Shown here piece after piece: positions 1-6,508 of a stretch of DNA of 32,286 nt. The translations under genes were made by a program, and so were the position numbers. Each line of letters opens with the position of its first letter. The stretch's first letter is position 1. The notes under the pieces were generated by a model. That model ran no database searches. It was given only the letters and a program-made list of their open reading frames with translations, and was not told the origin of the DNA. The DNA is taken from positions 1-32,286 of the forward strand of contig CAJOKM010000007.1 of the NCBI GenBank assembly GCA_905235205.1, given 5' to 3'. The DNA comes from an uncultured Clostridia bacterium (GTDB taxonomy: Bacteria; Bacillota; Clostridia; Christensenellales; CAG-138).

Positions 1-500
1 CCACGTCGAGCGACGAGGCGGGACGCAAAACCGTGCAGGCGTTCGTGTCGGAGCTCCCGTACCGGCTGTACAACGTCGGGCGGCTCGACCTGAACTCCGA
101 GGGACTGCTGTTGCTGACCAACGACGGGGAGCTTTGTAACCGCCTGATGCATCCGCGCTACGGCGTGGAAAAGACCTATCGCGTCGTCTGCGACGGGACA
201 CTGTCCGCTTCCGAGATCGCCTCGCTCACCAACGGCGTTCTGCTCGAGGACGGGCTGACCGCGCCGGCGAAGGTAAAAAACATCCGCCGCGCCACGACCG
301 GCGGGACCGCATTTTCGATTACGATCCACGAGGGACGCAACCGACAGATCCGCCGGATGCTCGAAGCGGTCGGACACCGCACGCTGCGGCTGAAGCGCGA
401 GCAGTACGGGAATCTGAAGCTCGGCGCGCTGAAACCGGGCGAATGGCGATTCCTTTCGCCCGAGGAGGTCGAAGACCTGTATCGGACCACAACACGCTAA
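1..500 (+). CDS. rluB: 23S rRNA pseudouridine synthase, RluB/RsuA family (5' truncated by window edge)
   Basis: This is the C-terminal part of a pseudouridine synthase that isomerises a uridine in ribosomal RNA. The open frame runs in from the window edge (codons in phase with position 3) and already reads TSSDEAGRKTVQ before any plausible start, so the N-terminal S4-like RNA-binding domain and the true start lie outside. The catalytic motif GRLDLNSEGLLLLTNDG is present, with the catalytic Asp encoded at 87-89, followed by HPRYGVEKTYRV and the late GRNRQIRRML motif, all typical of the RsuA/RluB/RluE/RluF group. About 165 residues are visible. The GTG at 33 is internal and should not be taken as the start. 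RluB is the most likely member because it is the usual Clostridia paralogue, but RluE/RluF-type specificity cannot be excluded from this fragment. Confidence 0.9.
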   Translation, partial: TSSDEAGRKTVQAFVSELPYRLYNVGRLDLNSEGLLLLTNDGELCNRLMHPRYGVEKTYRVVCDGTLSASEIASLTNGVLLEDGLTAPAKVKNIRRATTGGTAFSITIHEGRNRQIRRMLEAVGHRTLRLKREQYGNLKLGALKPGEWRFLSPEEVEDLYRTTTR

Positions 501-505
501 AACAG

Positions 506-533
506 ACGGCGGCATGTTCAAACCGCCGTTTTT
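506..533 (+). terminator. Rho-independent terminator after rluB
   Basis: A perfect 7-bp stem, ACGGCGG (506-512) with CCGCCGT (523-529), closes a 10-nt loop and is followed by four T residues. It starts six bases after the rluB stop codon and separates that gene from the importer promoter. Confidence 0.85.
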
Positions 534-588
534 CAGTTCGGGAACAAACTATATTTTCGCTGCAAAAAATGTTCTTTCTCATCGCAGC

Positions 589-617
589 TTGACTTTATCG
601 CGCTTTTTCGTTACAAT
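589..617 (+). promoter_or_regulatory. Sigma-A type promoter for the BMP lipoprotein gene
   Basis: TTGACT (589-594) and TACAAT (612-617) are separated by exactly 17 bp, a near-consensus vegetative promoter. The predicted transcript would start near 624 and carry a leader of roughly 95 nt. That leader contains a tandem 11-nt direct repeat (637-658) and a 6-bp hairpin with a GCGA tetraloop (665-680). Confidence 0.8.
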
Positions 618-719
618 GTAATCGGTAAGATTTTTGAACTCCGACACAACTCCGATACGGCTGAAACACAGCGATGTGTTCATATACAGCAAATTCTTTT
701 ACAGAGTATGGAGGGAAAC

Positions 720-1925
720 ATGAAGAAGTTTTTGGCGATTGTTCTGTGCCTGCTGATGGTATCCGCACTGTTTGCCTGCACGGCAAACCAGGGCGAACAG
801 CAGGGCGACGAGGGACTGAACATCAAGGTCGGTTTCATCTGTCTGCATGACGAAAACTCCACCTATGACCTGAACTTCATCAACGCCGCTAAAGCCGCGT
901 GCGAGAAGCTCGGCATCAAGGACTACGTCATCAAGACCAACATCCCCGAAGGTCAGGAGTGCTATGACACCGCTGCGGACATGGCGGATAACGGCTGCAA
1001 GGTCATCTTTGCGGACAGCTTCGGTCATGAGGACTACATGATCATGGCGGCAAAGGAATATCCGGACGTGCAGTTCTGCCACTCCACCGGCACCAAGGCG
1101 CACACCGAGAATCTCCCCAACTATCACAATGCGTTCGCGGCGATCTATGAAGGCCGCTATCTCGCTGGCATCGCGGCGGGCATGAAGCTCAAGGCCATGC
1201 TGGACGAGGGCAAGATCACCGCAGACCAGCTCAAGATCGGCTACGTCGGCGCGTTCACCTATGAAGAGGTCGTTTCCGGCTATACGTCGTTCTTCCTCGG
1301 CGTTCGTTCGATCGTTCCCGAGGTCACGATGGAAGTCACCTTCACCGGTTCGTGGTATGACGAGACCGCCGAGAAGGAAGGCGCGATGAAGCTGATCAAC
1401 AACGGCTGCGTGCTCATCAGCCAGCACGCCGATTCCATGGGCGCACCGTCCGCCTGCGAGAGCATGGGCGTTCCGAACGTCTCCTACAACGGCAGCACCA
1501 TCAAGGTTGGTCCGAACACCTACATCATCTCGTCCCGCATCAACTGGGAGCCGTACTATGAGTATGCGATCACCGCGGCGGCGGAGGGCAAAGCGATCGA
1601 CGTCGACTGGACCGGCACGATCGAGACCGGCTCCGTTGAGCTCACCGAGCTGAACACGGCAGTTGCGGCGGACGGCACGCAGGAAGCGATCGACGCGGCA
1701 ATCGCGGCGATGAAAGCGGGCACGCTCCACGTCTTCTCGACCGATGCGTTCACCGTGAACGGCGAGAAGCTCGACAGCTGCCTCGCGGACGTTGATACCG
1801 ACGAAGCGTTCACCCCGGACACCGAAGTCATCAAGGACGGTTACTTCCATGAGTCCGAGTTCCGCAGCGCGCCGTACTTCGGTCTGCGCATCGACGGCAT
1901 CACGCTGCTGAACGAGAGCTATTGA
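720..1925 (+). CDS. BMP-family nucleoside-binding lipoprotein (ABC importer substrate-binding protein)
   Basis: The product (401 residues) is a secreted, lipid-anchored solute-binding protein of the basic membrane protein family (PnrA/BmpA-like), which captures purine or other nucleosides outside the membrane for an ABC importer. The start is taken at the ATG at 720 because GGAGG (710-714) precedes it; an in-frame ATG at 708 overlaps that ribosome site. The N-terminus is a lipoprotein signal: MKK, a hydrophobic stretch, then LFAC with the lipidated Cys at residue 20. The mature part begins KVGFICLHDENSTYDLNF and keeps the family's YNGSTIKVGPNTYIISSRINWEPYY region. It has its own strong promoter, and the ATPase and permease genes follow after a structured gap of about 300 bp, as expected when the binding protein is made in excess. 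The exact nucleoside preference cannot be read from sequence. Confidence 0.9.
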   Translation: MKKFLAIVLCLLMVSALFACTANQGEQQGDEGLNIKVGFICLHDENSTYDLNFINAAKAACEKLGIKDYVIKTNIPEGQECYDTAADMADNGCKVIFADSFGHEDYMIMAAKEYPDVQFCHSTGTKAHTENLPNYHNAFAAIYEGRYLAGIAAGMKLKAMLDEGKITADQLKIGYVGAFTYEEVVSGYTSFFLGVRSIVPEVTMEVTFTGSWYDETAEKEGAMKLINNGCVLISQHADSMGAPSACESMGVPNVSYNGSTIKVGPNTYIISSRINWEPYYEYAITAAAEGKAIDVDWTGTIETGSVELTELNTAVAADGTQEAIDAAIAAMKAGTLHVFSTDAFTVNGEKLDSCLADVDTDEAFTPDTEVIKDGYFHESEFRSAPYFGLRIDGITLLNESY

Positions 1926-1955
1926 TCCGATAGGCTGTCGTAAAAGGGGTCAGAC

Positions 1956-2040
1956 CATTTGCGGCGAAGACAATTAAAAGAATCCGGTTGGAGGAAAGGG
2001 CTCAAAACGCCCTTTCTTCTTTATTGGTTCGCCGCAAATG
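1956..2040. repeat. 13-bp perfect inverted repeat enclosing a terminator hairpin
   Basis: CATTTGCGGCGAA (1956-1968) is exactly complementary to TTCGCCGCAAATG (2028-2040). The 59 bases between the arms contain the terminator hairpin at 1994-2016. As RNA this would be a long closing helix around an inner hairpin. Neither arm occurs elsewhere in the window that I could see, and there is no transposase, so a mobile-element end is not supported. Confidence 0.7.
1994..2024 (+). terminator. Terminator after the BMP lipoprotein gene
   Basis: GAAAGGGC (1994-2001) pairs with GCCCTTTC (2009-2016) around a 7-nt loop and is followed by the T-rich run TTCTTTATT. It lies about 70 bp after the lipoprotein stop codon, inside the larger 13-bp inverted repeat, and probably reduces read-through into the ATPase gene. 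Confidence 0.75.
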
Positions 2041-2097
2041 ATCCGCGTTTTCGCTCCTTCGCATACGCCGGTACAGCTCGGGGCGAAGAACACGGAT
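2041..2097 (+). other. Long hairpin, candidate structured RNA element
   Basis: Bases 2041-2057 can pair with 2080-2097 over 16 base pairs (14 Watson-Crick, two G-U), with one C-A mismatch (2046/2092) and one bulged A (2086), leaving a 22-nt loop. The helix abuts the 13-bp inverted repeat directly, with no base between 2040 and 2041. A competing 8-bp pairing exists between AGAATCCG (1979-1986) and CGGATTCT (2093-2100). I recognise no known riboswitch class. The remaining stretch 2098-2148 shows only pyrimidine-rich sequence with a T6 run and no gene. Confidence 0.5.
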
Positions 2098-2148
2098 TCT
2101 GCCTCCCTTCCCAACAGCCTTGTTTTTTGCTTTTCGACGCGGTTTTCA

Positions 2149-2177
2149 TTTACAAACCGACCGGTATATGATATAAT
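2149..2177 (+). promoter_or_regulatory. Sigma-A type promoter for the importer ATPase/permease genes
   Basis: TTTACA (2149-2154) and a perfect TATAAT (2172-2177) have a 17-bp spacer. The predicted start near 2184 gives a short leader of about 45 nt that holds a 7-bp hairpin (GCAGAGG 2190-2196 with CCTCTGC 2203-2209) almost at the 5' end, followed by the GAAAGGA ribosome site at 2211-2217. Confidence 0.8.
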
Positions 2178-2226
2178 CATCCATTATCGGCAGAGGTATG
2201 CGCCTCTGCGGAAAGGACGTATACGC

Positions 2227-3768
2227 TTGGAAGCAGTCGGAAATGCCGTCAGGATGGAGGGCATCACAAAGCATTTCGGCAATGTGATCGCCAACCGGAA
2301 CATCCATTTGGAATTGCACGAAGGCGAGATCCTGTCGCTGCTCGGAGAAAACGGCAGCGGCAAGACGACGCTGATGAACATGCTGTCCGGCATCTACTAT
2401 CCGGACGAGGGGCAGATCTATATCCACGACAAGCCCGTCACCATTTCCTCGCCGAAGGACGCGTTTGAAAACGGGATCGGCATGATCCACCAGCACTTCA
2501 AGCTGGTGGACGTGTTCACCGCGACGGAAAACATCATTCTCGGTCTCGAGGAAAAGGGCATGCTGAACCTCAAGCGCGCCGCAAAGAAGATCAAGGAGAT
2601 CAGCGAGCGCTACGGCTTTGAGATCGATCCGAACCAGAAAGTCTACAATATGTCGGTATCGCAGAAGCAGACCGTTGAGATCATCAAGGTCCTGTATCGC
2701 GGCGCCGACATTTTGATTCTGGACGAGCCGACCGCGGTTCTGACGCCGCAGGAAACGGATAAGCTCTTCAAGGTCATGCGCAACATGCAAAAGGACGGCA
2801 AGTCGCTGATCATCATCACGCACAAGCTGCATGAGGTGCTGGAGGTATCCGACCGCGTCGCGATCCTGCGGAAGGGCGAATACATCGGCGACGTTCTGAC
2901 CAAAGACGCCGATCAGCAGTCGCTGACCGATATGATGGTCGGGCGCGCGGTCAGCCTGAACATCGACCGTCCGAAGGCGGAACGCATCTCGGAGCGTCTG
3001 CGCGTCGAGCATCTGACGGTCAAAGACGTCGAAGGCGTCAAGCGCATCGACGACGTTTCCTTCACCGCGTACAGCGGCGAGATCCTCGGCATCGCGGGCA
3101 TCGCCGGCAGCGGTCAGCGCGAGCTTCTGGAGGCGATTGCGGGCTTGCAGAAGCTTGAACCGGAGAGCCGGATCGTTTATCTTGATCCCGAAACCGGAAG
3201 GGAGAAGGTTTTAAACGGCATGGATCCGTTGAAGATCATCCATTCGGGCGTGCTGCTTTCGTTTGTGCCGGAGGACCGGTTCGGTATGGGACTGGTCGGC
3301 AGCATGAGCATTGCGGACAACGTGATGCTTCGAAGCTACCGGCGCGGAAAACACAATCCGTTCCTGGACCGCAAGTTCCCCAAAGCCCTTGCGACCCGGA
3401 TCGTCAACGACCTCGAAGTCGTTACGCCGAACGTTGATCAGATTCCGCTAAGGCGGTTGTCCGGCGGCAATGTGCAGAAGGTTCTTGTCGGCCGCGAGAT
3501 CGAACAGAACCCGTCGGTGCTGATGACCGCGTACGCGGTGCGCGGACTGGACATCAACACGTCTTATACGATCTATAACCTTTTGACGGAGCAGAAGATG
3601 AAGGGCGTCGCCGTCATCTACGTCGGCGAGGATTTGGACGTCCTTTTGGAGCTGTGCGACCGGATCCTGGTGCTGTGCGGCGGCAAGGTCTCCGGCGTCG
3701 TGGACGGACGTGCCGTCACCAAGGAGCAGATCGGACTCATGATGACCAAGGTCGGGGGAGGTGAATAA
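2227..3768 (+). CDS. Nucleoside ABC transporter, tandem ATP-binding protein (YufO/NupO type)
   Basis: A 513-residue protein with two fused ABC ATPase domains that powers the importer formed with the two permeases downstream. The open frame extends far upstream, but the best start is the TTG at 2227, nine bases after GAAAGGA and downstream of the promoter at 2149; the length then matches the family (about 510). Domain 1 has Walker A GENGSGKTT (from about residue 40), Q-loop HQHFK, Walker B LILDEP (Asp about 166) and THKLHE, but its signature reads SVSQKQ rather than LSGGQ. Domain 2 has lost the Walker A lysine (AGSGQRE, about residue 290) but keeps LSGGN (about 411) and RGLD. This gives one consensus and one degenerate ATP site, a family trait. 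An alternative ATG at 2254 would shorten the protein by nine residues. Confidence 0.9.
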   Translation: MEAVGNAVRMEGITKHFGNVIANRNIHLELHEGEILSLLGENGSGKTTLMNMLSGIYYPDEGQIYIHDKPVTISSPKDAFENGIGMIHQHFKLVDVFTATENIILGLEEKGMLNLKRAAKKIKEISERYGFEIDPNQKVYNMSVSQKQTVEIIKVLYRGADILILDEPTAVLTPQETDKLFKVMRNMQKDGKSLIIITHKLHEVLEVSDRVAILRKGEYIGDVLTKDADQQSLTDMMVGRAVSLNIDRPKAERISERLRVEHLTVKDVEGVKRIDDVSFTAYSGEILGIAGIAGSGQRELLEAIAGLQKLEPESRIVYLDPETGREKVLNGMDPLKIIHSGVLLSFVPEDRFGMGLVGSMSIADNVMLRSYRRGKHNPFLDRKFPKALATRIVNDLEVVTPNVDQIPLRRLSGGNVQKVLVGREIEQNPSVLMTAYAVRGLDINTSYTIYNLLTEQKMKGVAVIYVGEDLDVLLELCDRILVLCGGKVSGVVDGRAVTKEQIGLMMTKVGGGE

Positions 3769-3769
3769 G

Positions 3770-4909
3770 ATGCTGCATATTGCAAAGCGCGCGGGCATTC
3801 CCGCGTGGAAAGCATGGCTGATCCGCGGCGGCGCGATCGTGCTTGCGCTGATCGTCTGCGCGATCGTGACGATGATCGTGACCGGACTGAACCCGATCAC
3901 CGTATTCAAAACCATGTTCGACGGTACGCTCGGTTCTTCCCGACGGATCTGGATCACCGTTTACCGCATCGCGATCCTGCTCGGCATCTCACTGGCGGTC
4001 ACGCCCGCATTTAAGATGCGGTTCTGGAACATCGGCGCCGAAGGGCAGGTGCTGATCGGCGCGTTCGCCGCGGCGGTATGCATGTTCTACGCCGGCAAAA
4101 TGCCGTTCTTCCAGAATCCCGACGTTCCGCTTGCCGTGAAAAACCTGATCGTCATCCCCTGCATGGTGATCGCAAGCCTTTTGGCCGGCGCGCTGTGGGG
4201 ATTCCTTCCCGCGTTTTTCAAGTCGCGCTGGAACACGAACGAAACGCTGTTCACGCTGATGATGAACTACGTAGCGTTGCAGATCGTCAAGTTCATGATC
4301 GCCTACCGCGACGTGAAGTACCCGTGGTCGTCCAACGGAACGGTCGTCGGCATCTTCAATTCCGATCAAAAGCTCGGCGCGTACAGCGTGGGCTGGCTTC
4401 CCGAAGTCGCGGGCACGCGGTATCTTCTGCCCGCCGCGGTGATCGGCGTGCTGACCGTTGTGCTGTACCTGTACCTCAAATACAGCAAGCACGGCTATGA
4501 GATCGCGGTCGTCGGCGAAAGCGAGCGCACAGCGATGTACGCGGGCATCAAGGTCAATCGCGTCATCGTGCGCACCATGGTGCTGTCCGGCATGATCTGC
4601 GGACTGGTCGGGTGCCTGCTGGTCGGCACCGACCGGACGCTCACCGATACGCTGGTCGATGGGCGCGGCTATACCGCCGTCATGGTCTCGTGGATGTCGA
4701 AGTTCAATCCGATCGGTATGATCTTCTCGTCGTTTTTGCTGGTGTTCATGCAGTACGGCGCCAAGGAGGTCGCGAGCAAACCGGAGCTCGGGCTCAATCA
4801 TTCGTTTGCCGATATTCTGACCGGCATCATTCTGTTCTTCATCATCGGCTGCGAATTCTTCATCAATTACCAGCTGCAGTTCAGCCGGTCAAAGAAACGG
4901 GAGGTGTAA
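3770..4909 (+). CDS. Nucleoside ABC transporter permease 1 (YufP/NupP type)
   Basis: A 379-residue integral membrane permease of the branched-chain-amino-acid/ribose type (BPD_transp_2) that forms half of the channel of the nucleoside importer. Long hydrophobic segments recur through the sequence, and the family motif RFWNIGAEGQVLIGAF follows the second segment, at about residue 85. The chosen start is the ATG at 3770, placed 5 bp after a nearly perfect GGAGGTGA (3757-3764). A GTG at 3761 lies inside that ribosome site and overlaps the ATPase gene, so it is less likely. Only one base separates this start from the ATPase stop, so the two genes are presumably translationally coupled. The basic C-terminus (QFSRSKKREV) is probably cytoplasmic. 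Confidence 0.9.
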   Translation: MLHIAKRAGIPAWKAWLIRGGAIVLALIVCAIVTMIVTGLNPITVFKTMFDGTLGSSRRIWITVYRIAILLGISLAVTPAFKMRFWNIGAEGQVLIGAFAAAVCMFYAGKMPFFQNPDVPLAVKNLIVIPCMVIASLLAGALWGFLPAFFKSRWNTNETLFTLMMNYVALQIVKFMIAYRDVKYPWSSNGTVVGIFNSDQKLGAYSVGWLPEVAGTRYLLPAAVIGVLTVVLYLYLKYSKHGYEIAVVGESERTAMYAGIKVNRVIVRTMVLSGMICGLVGCLLVGTDRTLTDTLVDGRGYTAVMVSWMSKFNPIGMIFSSFLLVFMQYGAKEVASKPELGLNHSFADILTGIILFFIIGCEFFINYQLQFSRSKKREV

Positions 4910-4913
4910 CGCT

Positions 4914-5861
4914 ATGTGGGATTTTATCATTTCGTTTTTCCCGAGAGCGGTCATGCAGGGCATGCCGCTGCTGTACGGCAGTACGGGCGAGATCCTGACC
5001 GAAAAAGCCGGCAACCTCAACCTCGGTATCCCCGGCATCATGTACGTCGGCGCAATCTCCGGCGTCATCGGCGCGTTCTTCTATGAGCAGGCGGTCCCGA
5101 AGGAACAAATGATCGGTATCTTAGCGGTGCTGATCCCGATGCTGTGCTGTCTTTTAGGCTCGCTTCTGATGGGGCTTCTATACTGCTTCCTAACCGTTAC
5201 GCTGCGCGCGAACCAGAACGTCACCGGTCTTGCCATGACGATGTTCGGCGTCGGGTTCGGCAACTTCTTCGGCGGCTCGCTGATCAAGCTCGCGCACAGC
5301 GAAGTCCCGAGCCTGACGTTCGCGACGACCAGCGACTTCTTCGGCGATGGCAAGGTGCCGGGCTGGCTTGCGTACGTCGGCATCGGTATCGCGATCCTGG
5401 TATCGCTGTTTCTGCGGTTCACGCGAAAGGGCATGCAGCTTCGCGCGGTCGGCGAGAATCCGGCGACGGCGGACGCGGCGGGCATCAACGTTACGCGGTA
5501 TAAGTACGTCGCGACGATTGTGGGCAGCATGATCGCGGGCCTCGGCGGACTCTACTACGTCATGGAGTGCGCGCACGGCACCTGGGCGAACGAGGGGTTC
5601 GGCGACCGCGGCTGGCTTGCGATCGCGCTGGTCATCTTCACCACCTGGCGGCCGAGCATCAGCATCTTTGCGTCGATCCTGTTCGGCGGACTGATCATTC
5701 TTTCCGAGCATCTGAGCCTGCCTTTGGGCGTGAAGGAGCTCTACAAGCTCGCGCCGTACGTGGTCACGCTGATCGTGCTGATCATCGTGTCGCTGCGCAA
5801 GAAGCGCGAGAATCAGCCGCCGCAAAGCTTGGGATTGTCCTATTTCCGAGAGGAAAGATAA
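4914..5861 (+). CDS. Nucleoside ABC transporter permease 2 (YufQ/NupQ type)
   Basis: A 315-residue membrane permease, the second half of the importer channel. The conserved family opening is present: PLLYGSTGEILTEKAGNLNL followed by GIPGIMYVGA, then several hydrophobic helices and the motif RAVGENPATADAAGINV near the cytoplasmic coupling region, where contact with the ATPase is expected. It begins four bases after the first permease, with GGGAGGTG as ribosome site, and is followed by a strong terminator, so it is the last gene of this transcription unit. Together with the lipoprotein, the tandem ATPase and permease 1 the importer is complete. Confidence 0.9.
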   Translation: MWDFIISFFPRAVMQGMPLLYGSTGEILTEKAGNLNLGIPGIMYVGAISGVIGAFFYEQAVPKEQMIGILAVLIPMLCCLLGSLLMGLLYCFLTVTLRANQNVTGLAMTMFGVGFGNFFGGSLIKLAHSEVPSLTFATTSDFFGDGKVPGWLAYVGIGIAILVSLFLRFTRKGMQLRAVGENPATADAAGINVTRYKYVATIVGSMIAGLGGLYYVMECAHGTWANEGFGDRGWLAIALVIFTTWRPSISIFASILFGGLIILSEHLSLPLGVKELYKLAPYVVTLIVLIIVSLRKKRENQPPQSLGLSYFREER

Positions 5862-5877
5862 GTTTCGCATCATAAAA

Positions 5878-5902
5878 CGACCGGCTTGCGCCGGTCGCTT
5901 TT
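5878..5902. terminator. Bidirectional terminator between convergent genes
   Basis: CGACCGGC (5878-5885) pairs perfectly with GCCGGTCG (5890-5897) around a TTGC loop. A run CTTTT follows on the plus strand and AAAA (5874-5877) precedes it, which gives a T-run on the minus strand. It lies between the importer operon and the convergent minus-strand gene ending at 5912, so it can serve both. Confidence 0.85.
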
Positions 5903-5911
5903 GCATCTTAT

Positions 5912-6496
5912 TCAATCTTGAAACGTACTCAGGGATTCTCCGAAGAGCCAGCGAACAAGCTCCGGCGGCGTGTCCGGCACGTTGACGGTGACAAACGTCG
6001 TGCGCGAGGGGACCATCTTTTCGGGATCGTCGCTTTCCGCCCATACCACGCGCGCGAGGACTGCATCTTTACAGTCGTTCGGGTTTCCGTCGGGAAGCTC
6101 TTTGATCTGCAGGATGATGGACGCATGCTGCTGATCCGAACTCCAGCGTCCGAAGTTCGTCGTCGGACGCTTCCAAAGCCAGTTGGTGCGTTCGCCCTGC
6201 GTCGATTTGCGCTTGAGGTATCCGTTATGAATGTCCTGCGTACAGCGCATCAGCCAGACCACATGATAGCCTGCGCGCTGAAAATGCTCGCACACGTCGA
6301 AGAAGGTCGCATGCATTAGCAGTCCGTCCTGCAGCATCATTGCGGTATGCCCGACCAGCACATACGCGACGTAGGTCGCGTCCCCGAGCGTGACCGGCAC
6401 GTCGCGGCATTCCGGCGGGAACGCACTCTGCCACTGGTTATGCCAGTCGTCGTGCGAGCTCTGTGAAAACGGTTTCGGTTTACGGAACAGACACAT
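5912..6496 (-). CDS. Uncharacterised 194-residue protein coupled to adenine deaminase
   Basis: I do not recognise this family. The protein begins MCLFRKPKPF, has no signal peptide or membrane segment, and is rich in Trp, His and Asp. Distinct patches are FFDVCEHFQRAGYHVVWLMR (middle) and WLWKRPTTNFGRW, which look like a compact alpha/beta domain with conserved aromatics; the C-terminal end is VRWLFGESLSTF. It starts 12 bases after the adenine deaminase stop, with AAAGGA as ribosome site, so it is very likely co-transcribed with that gene. The base composition matches the neighbours and the frame is intact over its full length, which supports a real gene. Location in a purine-related block is only circumstantial evidence for function. 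Confidence 0.75.
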   Translation of the reverse strand: MCLFRKPKPFSQSSHDDWHNQWQSAFPPECRDVPVTLGDATYVAYVLVGHTAMMLQDGLLMHATFFDVCEHFQRAGYHVVWLMRCTQDIHNGYLKRKSTQGERTNWLWKRPTTNFGRWSSDQQHASIILQIKELPDGNPNDCKDAVLARVVWAESDDPEKMVPSRTTFVTVNVPDTPPELVRWLFGESLSTFQD

Positions 6497-6508
6497 CGGC
6501 GGATCCTT

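Noticed and set aside
699..1850. Long antisense open frame opposite the BMP lipoprotein gene
   Set aside because: The translation is Arg/Val/Asp-rich low-information sequence typical of the complement of a GC-rich gene, and there is no ribosome site or family similarity. The same applies to the long antisense frames opposite pnp, infB and nusA.
1956..2040. Inverted repeat read as ends of a miniature transposable element
   Set aside because: There is no target-site duplication visible, only one copy in the window, and the enclosed sequence is a terminator.
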